64,000 nucleotides of DNA from Tragulus kanchil. Taxonomy: Eukaryota > Chordata > Mammalia > Artiodactyla > Tragulidae. The stretch's first letter is position 1. Each line of letters begins with the position of its first letter. Positions 51,366 to 62,089 of the stretch are shown here, piece after piece. The stretch covers positions 39,580,501-39,644,500 of the forward strand of contig JAIOJX010000002.1 in the NCBI GenBank assembly GCA_022376925.1. Direction: 5' to 3'. Made by a program: the position numbers and the translations under genes. Below the pieces are notes generated by a model. The model was given only the letters and a program-made list of their open reading frames with translations, was not told the DNA's origin and did no database searches.

Positions 51366-51563
51366 GGGCTTCCCTGGTGACTCAGTGGTAAAGAATCTGC
51401 CTGCAAGGCAGGGATAGGTTTGCTCCCTTGGTAGGAAAGATCCCCCGGAGAAGGAATCGCGACCCACTCCAGTATTCTTGCCTGAAGAATCCCATGGACA
51501 GAGGAGCCTCATGGCCTGCAGACCACAGAGTCTTAAGAGTTGCACATGACTGAGCGACCAAAC
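51366..51563 (+). mobile_element. Copy of the Bov-tA SINE
   Basis: Duplicate of 50221-50418 within duplication 12. It reads GGTGACTCAG where the first copy has GGTGGCTCAG. Confidence 0.9.
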
Positions 51564-52241
51564 CACCACCACCTAACATCTCTAATGCAGTTTTGGAAAC
51601 ATCAGTCTTTTAGACAGCAAAGTTCTCTGTAGGATAAGAGTTTTAAAAACAAAAATCGTTTTATCACTGTTCAGGATAGGCTCACATCTGTCATAAATAT
51701 CACAATGCTAGGAACTGTGTTTGAATTATTCACATCTCTTATTCTGACTTCTGAAAGCACCGACTCTATTCTACTTCAAAAAGTATTTTAATTTGCCATT
51801 CTTTTTTTGGGTTTTGAATCCTTTTGGCACATACATGTGCACCCCTAAAGAGAGCCAAAATGTTCTTCAAGAAATGAAACAATGGTTTCTGCTCAATGTG
51901 AGTCATCCTGAGGACCACCTGTTGTCTCTCTCAATATGCTGGTTATCCTGCCGTGTGCAGGTATTTATAAACATGAACTTCTTTAGTTCCCAGCATTTTG
52001 GAAAAATCAAAGCTCTTTTTTCTATGCATGTCTTATTTTTAATAGGATATTGAAATTAACATGACTCAAACTTCCCCTCTTTCTACAGAAATAAAATTTA
52101 TGGAACAGAATCTTGGGACATATTCATTAATAATATTTTGGCAGTTTTATTTAAATGCTTGTTTAATGTCAATAAAAATGTAAACAAGAGTCTCTTGAAA
52201 ATTTCCCTAGAGACAGTGAAATTGATTTAAAAAGTAGTTCA

Positions 52242-52450
52242 GGGACTTTCCCGGTGCTCCAGCGGAGAAGACTTTGCCTTCCAATGCAGAGGGTGTGGGT
52301 TCAATCCCTGGTAGGGGAGGGAGCTGAGATCCCTCATGCCTCGCAGCCAAAAAACCAAAACAGAACAGAAGCAATCATGTAACAAATTCAACAAAGACTT
52401 TGAAAAATGGTCCACGTTTAAAAAATCTTTTAAAAATAAAATAAAAAGTT
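52242..52450 (+). mobile_element. CHR-type SINE, plus strand, complete
   Basis: The tRNA head is followed by the typical tail region (CAGAAGCAATCATGTAACAA) and an A-rich end. Confidence 0.85.
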
Positions 52451-52643
52451 AAGTCCTTAGCACTCCTGTATGTTTCAGTGAGTTTCTAGAGACATGTATT
52501 TGGAGGAGTCCATCCATGACTGTGGAGTCCCAGGGCTGCTGGCGGCCTGATCCAGAGCCAGCGGTTCTGGGCCCCCTCCTGTCCTCTTGTTTCCAAAGAA
52601 CCAGAACCAGAAAGAGGAATCAGCCCAGAGGGGGCTGAAACCA

Positions 52644-52840
52644 GGGCTTCCCAGGTGGCCCTACTAAGATCCCGCCTGCCAGCATAGGACATCTAAGAGA
52701 TTCAGGTTCTGTGCCTGGGTCAGGAAGATCCCCTGGAGGAGGCCAGGAACCCACCCCATTACTCTTGCCTGGAGAATCCCATGGACAGAGGAGCCTGGGG
52801 GGCTACCGTCCATGGGGTCGCAAAGAAGCAACTTAGCACA
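52644..52840 (+). mobile_element. Bov-tA SINE, plus strand
   Basis: GGGCTTCCCAGGTGGC head, then CTTGCCTGGAGAATCCCATG and a degenerate 3' end running into CA repeats. Confidence 0.85.
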
Positions 52841-53021
52841 CACACATGACACTAAAGACACATTGGTTGTTATCTCTAGGAGGTGGAAGGTTTCTCTCAA
52901 ACAGTTTTAGAAATTATAAACTGACTTTAGCACACACACATGACACTAAAGACACGTTGGTTGTTATCTCTAGGAGGTGGAAGGTTTCTCTCAAACAGTT
53001 TTAGAAATTATAAACTGACTT
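52834..53021 (+). repeat. 94-bp tandem repeat, two units
   Basis: Units 52834-52927 and 52928-53021 are identical except for one A/G change, and end just before ST18 coding exon 2. The same two-unit structure with the same change is kept in the copy at 54082-54269, so it is older than, or independent of, duplication 13. Confidence 0.9.
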
Positions 53022-53050
53022 TCTTTTTCTGTCTTTCTTTTTGTCAGTAG

Positions 53051-53081
53051 CACCAATGGATTCTCTCCTCCAGGAGCTCAG
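53051..53081 (+). CDS. ST18: ST18 second coding exon
   Basis: A 31-nt exon lies between the acceptor TTTTTGTCAGTAG and the donor GGTAAGAG. Joined to the single leftover base of the ATG exon it reads A-P-M-D-S-L-L-Q-E-L and leaves two bases for the next exon, which is outside the window. From memory, mammalian ST18 continues with V-P-M-D-S-L-I-Q-E-L at this point, so phase, order and residues all agree. The acceptor is a tandem CAGTAG (NAGNAG): using the first AG would add one Val without breaking frame. An identical copy is at 54299 within duplication 13. The upstream polypyrimidine tract is strong. Confidence 0.82.
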
Positions 53082-53484
53082 GTAAGAGTTGTTCTGCTTT
53101 ACTTTTTCTAACATTGATTGGCTCTAATTATTAGAATGTTTTGTACTTTTCTAACTTTGGATCCTCCTTGTACTGTGAGCACTAAGCCAATGGGCCTATT
53201 TCAAGTGCCTCTGTCTTTACACCAAAGAGGTAGGGAAGGGAGGAACCACTGACGGTCCCTCTAGAACACCCCAAGCTAGTATGCTGATAACAAAGTAGGG
53301 TTTTTCTGTGATGTGGTGGTTTCGCACTTTCTCCTCAGAGGGTGTGCTGCCTCTGTGTGCACACTCCACACGTGCGCTGTTTTCACACTGGTGGAGGCAG
53401 GAAACTGAGGTTGTCTGGGAACCTGATTGAGGAATGACCCCAGGTCAGAATGCCCCATGTTTCTTCTCAATAAGGAGATAATTC

Positions 53485-53714
53485 CTTTTTAGATTCCACA
53501 TGTAAGTTATACCATATGATATTTGTCTTTCTTTGTCAGACTTTTATAATAATCTCTAGGTTCATTCTTGTTGCTGAGTATAGCATTACTTCATTCTTTT
53601 TCTATGGTTGGGGAATATTTCACTGTATAAAATACATCTTTATCTGTTCATCTTATGGTTACAAAGAAACTTACTTACAAAATAGAAATAGACTCACAGA
53701 CATAGTGGAGTTAA
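53485..53714. mobile_element. L1 fragment with inversion, first (damaged) copy
   Basis: Copy A of the element at 54733-55195. It ends at the duplication 13 edge, and the inversion junction is garbled here. Confidence 0.7.
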
Positions 53715-53891
53715 TGTATGTTTCAGTGAGTTTCTAGAGACATGTATTTGGAGGAGTCCATCCATGACTGTGGAGTCCCAGGGCTGCTGGCGGCCTGATC
53801 CAGAGCCAGCGGTTCTGGGCCCCCTCCTGTCCTCTTGTTTCCAAAGAACCAGAACCAGAAAGAGGAATCAGCCCAGAGGGGGCTGAAACCA

Positions 53892-54088
53892 GGGCTTCCC
53901 AGGTGGCCCTACTAAGATCCCGCCTGCCAGCATAGGACATCTAAGAGATTCAGGTTCTGTGCCTGGGTCAGGAAGATCCCCTGGAGGAGGCCAGGAACCC
54001 ACCCCATTACTCTTGCCTGGAGAATCCCATGGACAGAGGAGCCTGGGGGGCTACCGTCCATGGGGTCGCAAAGAAGCAACTTAGCACA
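53892..54088 (+). mobile_element. Copy of the Bov-tA SINE
   Basis: Duplicate of 52644-52840 within duplication 13. Confidence 0.85.
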
Positions 54089-54269
54089 CACACATGACAC
54101 TAAAGACACATTGGTTGTTATCTCTAGGAGGTGGAAGGTTTCTCTCAAACAGTTTTAGAAATTATAAACTGACTTTAGCACACACACATGACACTAAAGA
54201 CACGTTGGTTGTTATCTCTAGGAGGTGGAAGGTTTCTCTCAAACAGTTTTAGAAATTATAAACTGACTT
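54082..54269 (+). repeat. 94-bp tandem repeat, second occurrence
   Basis: The same two 94-bp units as at 52834-53021, carried in copy B of duplication 13. Confidence 0.9.
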
Positions 54270-54298
54270 TCTTTTTCTGTCTTTCTTTTTGTCAGTAG

Positions 54299-54329
54299 CA
54301 CCAATGGATTCTCTCCTCCAGGAGCTCAG
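54299..54329 (+). CDS. ST18: Duplicate of ST18 second coding exon
   Basis: This is identical to the 31-nt exon at 53051, with the same NAGNAG acceptor and donor, 1248 bp downstream. If both copies were spliced in, 31 nt would be added twice and the frame lost, so at most one can be used in a normal ST18 transcript. I treat it as part of a falsely duplicated block. Only one exon should be kept in a gene model. Confidence 0.75.
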
Positions 54330-54732
54330 GTAAGAGTTGTTCTGCTTTACTTTTTCTAACATTGATTGGCTCTAATTATTAGAATGTTTTGTACTTTTCT
54401 AACTTTGGATCCTCCTTGTACTGTGAGCACTAAGCCAATGGGCCTATTTCAAGTGCCTCTGTCTTTACACCAAAGAGGTAGGGAAGGGAGGAACCACTGA
54501 CGGTCCCTCTAGAACACCCCAAGCTAGTATGCTGATAACAAAGTAGGGTTTTTCTGTGATGTGGTGGTTTCGCACTTTCTCCTCAGAGGGTGTGCTGCCT
54601 CTGTGTGCACACTCCACACGTGCGCTGTTTTCACACTGGTGGAGGCAGGAAACTGAGGTTGTCTGGGAACCTGATTGAGGAATGACCCCAGGTCAGAATG
54701 CCCCATGTTTCTTCTCAATAAGGAGATAATTC

Positions 54733-55195
54733 CTTTTTAGATTCCACATGTAAGTTATACCATATGATATTTGTCTTTCTTTGTCAGACTTTTATAATAA
54801 TCTCTAGGTTCATTCTTGTTGCTGAGTATAGCATTACTTCATTCTTTTTCTATGGTTGGGGAATATTTCACTGTATAAAATACATCTTTATCTGTTCATC
54901 TGTTGATGAACACTTAGCGAATACAAAGAAACTTACTTACAAAATAGAAATAGACTCACAGACATGGGAAGTGGAGTTAACCTTACCAAAGGAAGAAGGG
55001 GGATAACAAATAAACAACAAGATCCTACGGTATAGCACAGGGAGCTATGTGCAGTATAATATCCTATAATGGAAAAAATACGAAAAAGAAATTATATATA
55101 TATAATATATATATATATATGTATAGCTGAATCACAGTGTTGTGTACTAACTACATTGTGAATCAACTGTACTTCAATTTTAATTAGAAAATCCC
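54733..55195. mobile_element. 5'-inverted (twin-primed) L1
   Basis: Bases 54733-about 54907 are reverse-complement L1 (GATATTTGTCTTTCTTTGTC, ATCTGTTGATGAACA). From about 54908 to 55195 the sequence is forward L1 3' UTR (AATAGACTCACAGACATGGGA through GTATAGCTGAATCACAGTG). Opposite halves meeting head to head are the mark of twin priming. The (TA)n at 55092-55128 is internal. Confidence 0.78.
55092..55128 (+). repeat. (TA)n microsatellite
   Basis: TA dinucleotide run with small interruptions inside the L1 3' UTR. Confidence 0.9.
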
Positions 55196-55388
55196 ATCAG
55201 GTAATGACATGAATTTTTGTCTGTAGATATATGAAGATAATGTGACTAATGGATTTCAGGTGAATCTGAGAAGTTCTGACTTGCAAACTGTGGTATGGGC
55301 CTCAATGCTCAGGAAATTCCAGTTGACTAATTTTTGCAGAATAAGCTCCAAGTGGGCTTTCTTTCAACAGTCTTTGCAAGGTTTAGGT

Positions 55389-55671
55389 TTTTTTTTTAGT
55401 TTTTTTTAAAAATTTCGGCCTCCTTTATTTATTTATTTTTTTCTTCATTTCCATCCATCTTCACTCTTTGGCCTGTGTGGGCCTCCCATCATAGTCCCTC
55501 TTGTTGCAGAGCACCAGCTCTAGGTGCTTGCACTCCAGAGTGCTGACTCATAATTGGAGACATCAGTTCAGTCGTTTCGCAACATGTGGGACCTTCCTGG
55601 GCCAGGGATTGAACCAGTGCCCCTTGCACTGCAAGGCGGACTCTTTACCCACCGGACCACCAGGGAAGCCC
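55389..55671 (-). mobile_element. CHR-type SINE, minus strand
   Basis: T-rich tail on the left and head ACCACCAGGGAAGCCC on the right. The flanking sequence AAGGTTTAG / AAGGTCTAG looks like a diverged target duplication. Confidence 0.85.
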
Positions 55672-56744
55672 AAGGTCTAGTTTTTTAAAGTGCATATTTA
55701 TAAAGAAAGGCATGCTGCCAACACATTTTCTGTCCTGGTGCTATATTTTAGCAAAAGTTGTCTGGAGCACGAGGAGCCCCTTGTCTCTTCTCTAGGTGTG
55801 CAAACCCAGAAAGTCCCCAACTCAGGGTCTAAATCACCTTTCTGAAAACCATGATGGTCTACATGTTCTTCGGGGAAAGTGTGTGAAAACCAGAGCATGG
55901 GTAACAGTGTGTGGGCATGCACCAGTGTGTGGACGTGTACCCGTGTGTGGATGTGTACCAATGTGTAGACGTGTACCAGTGTGTGGACATGTACCAGTGT
56001 GTTGCACACCTGGAAGCTTACAGTGCATGCACTGATGGTGTCTACACAGTCTTCTTTCTGCGCAGCTGTGCTCTGTGACATCCTGAAGGAGGGCTACCTC
56101 AGTACTTTCATTCTGTGAGTTCTGGTTCATTAACTGAGTGTATCTATCAGAACTGGGCACAAGTTCTCATGTTGGTGTTTTCTCTGTGGAAATGGACTTG
56201 TAGGAAGCCCAGGGCCCTTCCTACATTGATGTTGTCATTGAGAATTTTAAACTACTTTTGTAAGAGCAGCATCCAGAAGACACCCACATATGGGGACACG
56301 ATGAAGTGACTGAAGTTCCCGGCTCCCTTAATTCTTGCTTTTACCTCTTTTCTTGTTAACTGTTCCTGTTTGTTTGGAGCTACCATCTCTGTGGAGAGGT
56401 GGAGTGAAATGGACAGTGCTCGAGGCTCCGGGGGCCTGTGGTACGTGCCCTCCAGGGTGCTTCCCGGGGCCTCACAGCTCAAGAGCTGCGTGTGTTTCCA
56501 GTAGGGGTCTTTGTAGGGAGTCGAATTAGTCAGAGGCAGGGAAGGCTTTTTGAGTAACGTGTCTTGAAGTATAACATGAAAAGCAAAGGAGAATTTTGAA
56601 GGAATGACTGTGTTTTGTGTTTGACCTAAAGGTAAATATAAAATTCATAGAGAAAAAAAGAAGGCTTTAGCAGAGAGAAGCAGCTCTGTAAGAGAAGCAA
56701 CACTGTTTAATATAACCTCACTGGAAAAGACGCTGGTGCTGGGA
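55672..56744. other. Noncoding sequence around the minisatellite
   Basis: Minus ORFs of 127 and 108 codons here cross the minisatellite and reflect its repeated unit, not a gene. Confidence 0.45.
55905..56005 (+). repeat. Minisatellite, 18-bp unit, about five copies
   Basis: Units of the form ACCAGTGTGTGGACGTGT repeat with single-base changes. The region also contains alternating purine-pyrimidine runs. Confidence 0.88.
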
Positions 56745-56935
56745 TAGATTGAGGGCAGGAGGAGAAGCGGGCAACAGAGGACAAGATGGTTGGATGGCAT
56801 CACTGAGTCAGTGGACATGAGTTTGAGCAAACTCAAGAATATGGTGAAGGACAGGGAAGCCCGGTGTGCTGCAGGCCATGGGGTCACAAAGAGTTAGACA
56901 TACCTCAGCAATTGGACTGAGCTGACTTCTGGAGA
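56745..56935 (+). mobile_element. BovB-derived 3' fragment (Bov-A part)
   Basis: Contains GATGGTTGGATGGCATCACT, GGACAGGGAAGCCCGGTGTG and CACAAAGAGTTAGACATACC, typical of the BovB RTE 3' end from which Bov-A was derived. Confidence 0.8.
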
Positions 56936-56954
56936 AAGAGAAATTACTATTCAA

Positions 56955-57200
56955 CACCTTATTAGCATCAATAATTACAATTATACTGATATTTACTGAG
57001 AGCCTGATAGTCCCGAGCATCCTGGAACACTCTCTCATCAGTTCTCTAAGACCCTTACAAGGTAAAAACTATTACCTTCCAATTTTCAGATGAAGAAAGT
57101 GAAAATAAATATTTACATAAAAAGTGTAAGGTTAAGCAACTAGTAAGGAGTCCAGACTTCTGAATCAGGCCAGCTTCTCACTCACAAGACTGCACTGTCT
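56955..57200 (+). mobile_element. MIR relic
   Basis: ATTTACTGAGAGCCTGATAG, CCAATTTTCAGATGAAGAAA, GTTAAGCAACTAGTAAGG follow MIR order. Confidence 0.65.
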
Positions 57201-57334
57201 CTCCTGCATGGTTAAGGCTGATCATCTAGAATATTAATAAAAAAGAACCATTGCCGTCCATATCCTCAGAACCAGAATTTTTAAAATTCTTCAGTTTAAC
57301 TCTTACAGTTTTCTTTTTCAAAGTTTGTAAATGC

Positions 57335-57475
57335 TCAGTCGTATCTAACTTCCTCCAATCCTATGGCTCACCAGGTTCCTCCATCCATGGGATTTTCTAG
57401 GGGAGAATATTGGAGTGGGTTGCCATTCCCTTCTCCAGGAGATTGTCCCGACCCAGGGATCAAATCTGTGTTTCA
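57335..57475 (-). mobile_element. Degenerate Bov-tA / Bov-A fragment, minus strand
   Basis: A diverged GCTCAGTCGTATCTAACTTC, CCATGGGATTTTCTAGGGGA series without the tRNA head. Confidence 0.7.
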
Positions 57476-58679
57476 AAGCCTAGTTTTCCGAATTTGGAAA
57501 AAGAATGCATTTTAATTAAAAATAGTATTTCATAGTCTCCTAATTCTCTAAAAAAATTGTTGTCAGATACTCTGTTTAACCTAATTTCTCATTAGACTAA
57601 TTCAGAAAACGGGTGATAATTGCTGGATAAATTCATAAACAAAACAAATTCACCTATTTTTTCTTTACTGAGAATGAGTTTATAAAAATTACTAATTATG
57701 GTTAAATTGATAATTGTTTATTTTCAGCAGCCTGATTATGCTTAGACTAAATAAGTCTCAAGTTGTTTCTTAAATGGTTTCAGTCGATCCAGTTATGGAC
57801 CCTAACTGCCACTCTACATAAACCTTGGAACAGAGTTCCGATTCATATGGAAGTTACATTTTTGGTGTGTTTTTAAGTTGGTCCAACTTAATCCATTTGC
57901 TACAATTGTTTGTCTGGATGATCCTGCAGCTTTGCTGTGGTCCAGAATTTGTTGCAAGCCTGAATTCTGCATATCTCAGGAAATGGGGCCAATTTTTCCC
58001 AGGTAAAAGTTGCAGCTCTTCTGTGGAGAACATTGGCAACTTTATATAGTTCTTCCTTCTAGAATGCATTGGACGTGTTATTGCTTCTAAAGCTACCTCT
58101 TACACAAACACTAATATGAATGAAGCTGATTTAAATATACTGCATATTGTTCCCGACACTAATAAAAATTGATACTGACATTCTCATCTTCTTGTGACCC
58201 TCTGTGTCAGCGACTATCCTCACCATTAAAAAAGCAATCTATAACCCCAGACCCACCTCTAATCATGTCTCTTATTAGCATCACCAGCTTTTCCTCCGGT
58301 TCAGCCGAGGGTACATGTGGTGCTGAGGGGCTCTTGTGCGTCCGTCTAAATCATGACCATTGGATTTTCTTTGCTGTTTTCTTTTATTACTATTATCCTT
58401 AGTCTGATCCTCCTACAATTGCATCTGCTAATATTGATAATTGCATCCTGCGTCAGCAAAGTGTCTCACTCCAGTCTAGCCCCTTTCCTCTCACTAGGAA
58501 AATATATTCCAGCCTCTGAAATGGTTTTCCTGTGTGACTTCTTGGAGGTACAAGTGAATTCGAGGCTCTTAATTATATTAGAGGCAAACCCACAGTCCTT
58601 TCATGGTTTTATCACTACCCCCCAACTGGCTGAAGTTTTGTAATAAAATTTTAATTTAGTTGTCTCCTTTTACTTTATT

Positions 58680-58971
58680 ATGTCACTAAGTCACGTCCGA
58701 CTCTTTGTGACCCCATGGATGGCAGCACACCAGGCTCTGCTGTCCTTCACCATCTCCCAGACTTTGCTCAAACTCGTGTCTGTTGAGTCGGTGATACCAT
58801 CCAACCGTCTTATCTTTTATCGCCCCCTTTCTCCTCCTTCCTTTAGTCTTTCCTATCATCAGGCTCTTTTCCAATGAGTGGACTCTTCGCATCAGGTGCT
58901 CAAAGTATTGGAGCTGGCTTTAGCATCAGTCCTTCTCATGAATAATCAGGGTGGATTTCAAGTGACATTGT
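58680..58971 (-). mobile_element. BovB-derived 3' fragment, minus strand
   Basis: Reverse-complement BovB 3' sequence: GTCCGACTCTTTGTGACCCC, CAGACTTTGCTCAAACTCGT, CAAAGTATTGGAGCT. Confidence 0.82.
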
Positions 58972-59774
58972 TCTAACCAATTAAAGTTGGTCCAACTTAA
59001 TCCATTTGCTACAATTGTTTGTCTTTGCTTGTGGTCCAGAATTTGTTGCAAGCCTGAATTCTGCATATCTCAGGAAATGGGGCCAATTTTTCCCAGGTAA
59101 AAGTTGCAGCTCTTCTGTGGAGAACATTGGCAACTTTATATAGTTCTTCCTTCTAGAATGCATTGGACGTGTTATTGCTTCTAAAGCTACCTCTTACACA
59201 AACACTAATATGAATGAAGCTGATTTAAATATACTGCATATTGTTCCCGACACTAATAAAAATTGATACTGACATTCTCATCTTCTTGTGACCCTCTGTG
59301 TCAGCGACTATCCTCACCATTAAAAAAGCAATCTATAACCCCAGACCCACCTCTAATCATGTCTCTTATTAGCATCACCAGCTTTTCCTCCGGTTCAGCC
59401 GAGGGTACATGTGGTGCTGAGGGGCTCTTGTGCGTCCGTCTAAATCATGACCATTGGATTTTCTTTGCTGTTTTCTTTTATTACTATTATCCTTAGTCTG
59501 ATCCTCCTACAATTGCATCTGCTAATATTGATAATTGCATCCTGCGTCAGCAAAGTGTCTCACTCCAGTCTAGCCCCTTTCCTCTCACTAGGAAAATATA
59601 TTCCAGCCTCTGAAATGGTTTTCCTGTGTGACTTCTTGGAGGTACAAGTGAATTCGAGGCTCTTAATTATATTAGAGGCAAACCCCACAGTCCTTTCATG
59701 GTTTTATCACTACCCCCCAACTGGCTGAAGTTTTGTAATAAAATTTTAATTTAGTTGTCTCCTTTTACTTTATT

Positions 59775-60068
59775 ATGTCACTAAGTCACGTCCGACTCTT
59801 TGTGACCCCATGGATGGCAGCACACCAGGCTCTGCTGTCCTTCACCATCTCCCAGACTTTGCTCAAACTCGTGTCTGTTGAGTCGGTGATACCATCCAAC
59901 CGTCTTATCTTTTATCGCCCCCTTTCTCCTCCTTCCTTTAGTCTTTCCTATCATCAGGCTCTTTTCCAATGAGTGGACTCTTCGCATCAGGTGCTCAAAG
60001 TATTGGAGCTTCGGCTTTAGCATCAGTCCTTCTCATGAATATTCAGGGTGGATTTCAAGTGACATTGT
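59775..60068 (-). mobile_element. Copy of the BovB-derived fragment
   Basis: Duplicate of 58680-58971 within duplication 14, with three extra bases (TCG) near TTGGAGCT. Confidence 0.82.
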
Positions 60069-60259
60069 CTACAATAAACCCAAGAGCCGGGTTGAGGGAA
60101 GTTAGTGCTTTATCCCCACAAGGTCTTTGACTATTGACACTGGACCAGAGGCAGAACTGAGGGTCCGACCATGGTCCAGGGTGTACCTCATGCCTCCCTG
60201 ACCAGCACAGTCACTGTATTACCCTGTTACTGCAGACCCTAGCATTCCTTTGTTTCCCC

Positions 60260-60450
60260 GATAAACTTTACTTTTTAGAGCAGTTTTATGTTCACAGCAA
60301 AACTAAACAGAAGGCGTAGAACTCAGCCCTGACCCCCAGGCTCCCCCGCCGTCAGTGTTCCCACTGCGTGGTACCTTTGTTGCAGTGGATGAACCTGAAT
60401 TGGCATGTCAACACCGCATCCTAGCAACCACTTTTGGGGGCAATATTTAC
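60260..60450 (-). mobile_element. Old L1 3' fragment, minus strand
   Basis: TTTTTAGAGCAGTTTTATGTTCACAGCAAAA and TGGTACCTTTGTTGCAGTGGATGAACC are typical of old L1 3' ends in reverse complement, strongly diverged. Confidence 0.6.
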
Positions 60451-61257
60451 TTAAACTTCATCGATAAGGGACTAAATCAAGCTGGAATACATCTGGCCTA
60501 CACAGCAAGCCCAGCACGTTTTCGTGTCCACATCTGCTGATAATAAAGAGGCTAATGTCCTTCCTTCTGGATTTTTCATTCCATGAGTGAGCTATGTGAT
60601 TTTAAGCCTATGTTAAAATACCTGAAGTTGATGCAAATCTCTGCTCCTTCTAGTTTTACTTTCAAAATGTGATCTCCCAGGTGATGAGCTGTCGTGGGCC
60701 TTGCCTTTGGAGATGGACTTTACAGACTGTGAGGTGTGTGTTGTTCTTGACATTGACCTCAGGTTGAGGAAAGGCATTTAGAAGGGGTCAGCCCAACACA
60801 GGGAGCTGAGGGACCGAAGAGCAGTGTTTCCCAATGTGCATCTATAACATGATGGCTGCCCGGAGGAGGGCACCCCAAGCTTCGTTGTGTGTGTTCTACT
60901 TTCCAGCATAAAGCCTGCCTCCTGGAAAAACACCATGGGCTTATACATAAATACTCAGAGTGAATTTTCTTAGAAAAAAAATAAGAACAAGAAAATGGGC
61001 TTTCTTTTCTCTCTTTTCTTTCCGTATTCCAGTGTTAGCACAAGCCTATGGATGCTGTATGTCAGCCAACAGTTCAAGGGTAAGGCACAAACATCTCCAG
61101 AGACCAGGCCTTTTCTAAAACTCGCAGGCCTCCCCTGCAAGCCACACGTGAAGATTCATGTCACCGAAGCTTTCTGATTTGCACAGTTCACCCACAGAGG
61201 TCATGTGTTTTTCCACCTAGCCCTTCTTTTCTTGATGCTTGCTCATTTGCTTGCTTT
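60451..61257. other. Noncoding sequence, nothing recognised
   Basis: Unique sequence between an L1 fragment and a Bov-tA SINE. No gene or repeat is seen. Confidence 0.4.
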
Positions 61258-61470
61258 GCTTCAGTCATGTCTGATTTTTTGAGACCCCATCGACTGCAGT
61301 CTGTCCAGAGGCTCCTCTGTCCAGGGGATTCTCCAGGCAAGAATACTGGAGTGGGTGGCCATTTCCTCCTCCTGGAGATCTTCCCAACCCAGGGATCAAA
61401 CCTGCGGCGCTAACATCTTCTGCATTGGCAGGTGGGTTCTCTACCACCAGCACTGCCTGGGTGCACAGAC
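61258..61470 (-). mobile_element. Bov-tA SINE, minus strand
   Basis: GGGATTCTCCAGGCAAGAAT and CCCAACCCAGGGATCAAACC in order; the head is diverged. Confidence 0.87.
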
Positions 61471-61649
61471 CTTTTCACACAGCAGAACTCGCCACTCTTG
61501 ACGGAGGAAAGACTTTTCCCTCATGTTGTTCATTCAGCGCTTCTTCTGTCTCAGTGTCAGACCAATGAGCAGATAGGTGTACTAAACCAGGGGATTATAT
61601 GATAACGTCACTGCGGGTGACAGTGCAGAGCGAGAGGCCCCCTCCCACT

Positions 61650-61784
61650 CTAGAGAGGCATGGCAGCCCACTCCATTATTCTTGCCTGAAGAATCCCATG
61701 GACAGAGGAGCGTGGAGGGCTACAGTCCATGGGGCTGCCTAGAGTCAGATACGACTGAGCGACTAACAGTTTTACTTTTCACAG
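61650..61784 (+). mobile_element. Bov-A fragment, plus strand
   Basis: 3' half only: TTCTTGCCTGAAGAATCCCA, GGGCTACAGTCCATGGGG, ACGACTGAGCGACTAACAG. It abuts the left edge of duplication 15. Confidence 0.82.
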
Positions 61785-62089
61785 ACCTCTACAGTGTGTT
61801 CTCAGAGGATTCAGTTATTATGTCTCAAATGAAATCTAGAGTCTCTGTCAGCTTCCGTAGGTCACGAGGCTGCCTTGTCACCTTGATGTATCAGGAACCA
61901 GTCCTGAGGTTCCTCTCAACCTACCCAGGCACGTCACAGGTTCCTTGTTTATTTCACCTTCCTTCAAACAGCACATGCTTTTTTGGAATCACATCCATCT
62001 CCAAAGGTTTTTCTTCCCGTCTCATAGTCAAGCGGTTTTCTTCAGGAATGCTGAGCCTAGAGCTGCTTCTTATTTTATATTTTATGTTA

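Larger units (their letters stand above)
50053..52328 (+). repeat. Direct duplication 12 with 17 bp filler
   Basis: Copy A is 50053-51181 and copy B 51199-52328. Each holds a Bov-tA SINE and the start of a CHR-type SINE. Copy A lacks single C and G bases in the CHR head at its right end. Confidence 0.95.
52467..54980 (+). repeat. Direct duplication 13 (unit about 1.25 kb) carrying ST18 coding exon 2
   Basis: Copy A is 52467-53714 and copy B 53715-about 54980. It is the longest unit. The right end of copy A is garbled over the L1 inversion point, where copy B reads cleanly. Confidence 0.95.
57875..60068 (+). repeat. Direct duplication 14 with about 12 bp filler
   Basis: Copy A is 57875-about 58971 and copy B 58984-about 60068. 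Copy B lacks 15 bases near its left edge and differs by single bases near the far end. Each copy ends in a BovB-derived fragment. Confidence 0.95.

Noticed and set aside
55698..56160. ORFs with His/Thr/Val repeats
   Set aside because: The repeated peptide is simply the 18-bp minisatellite translated.
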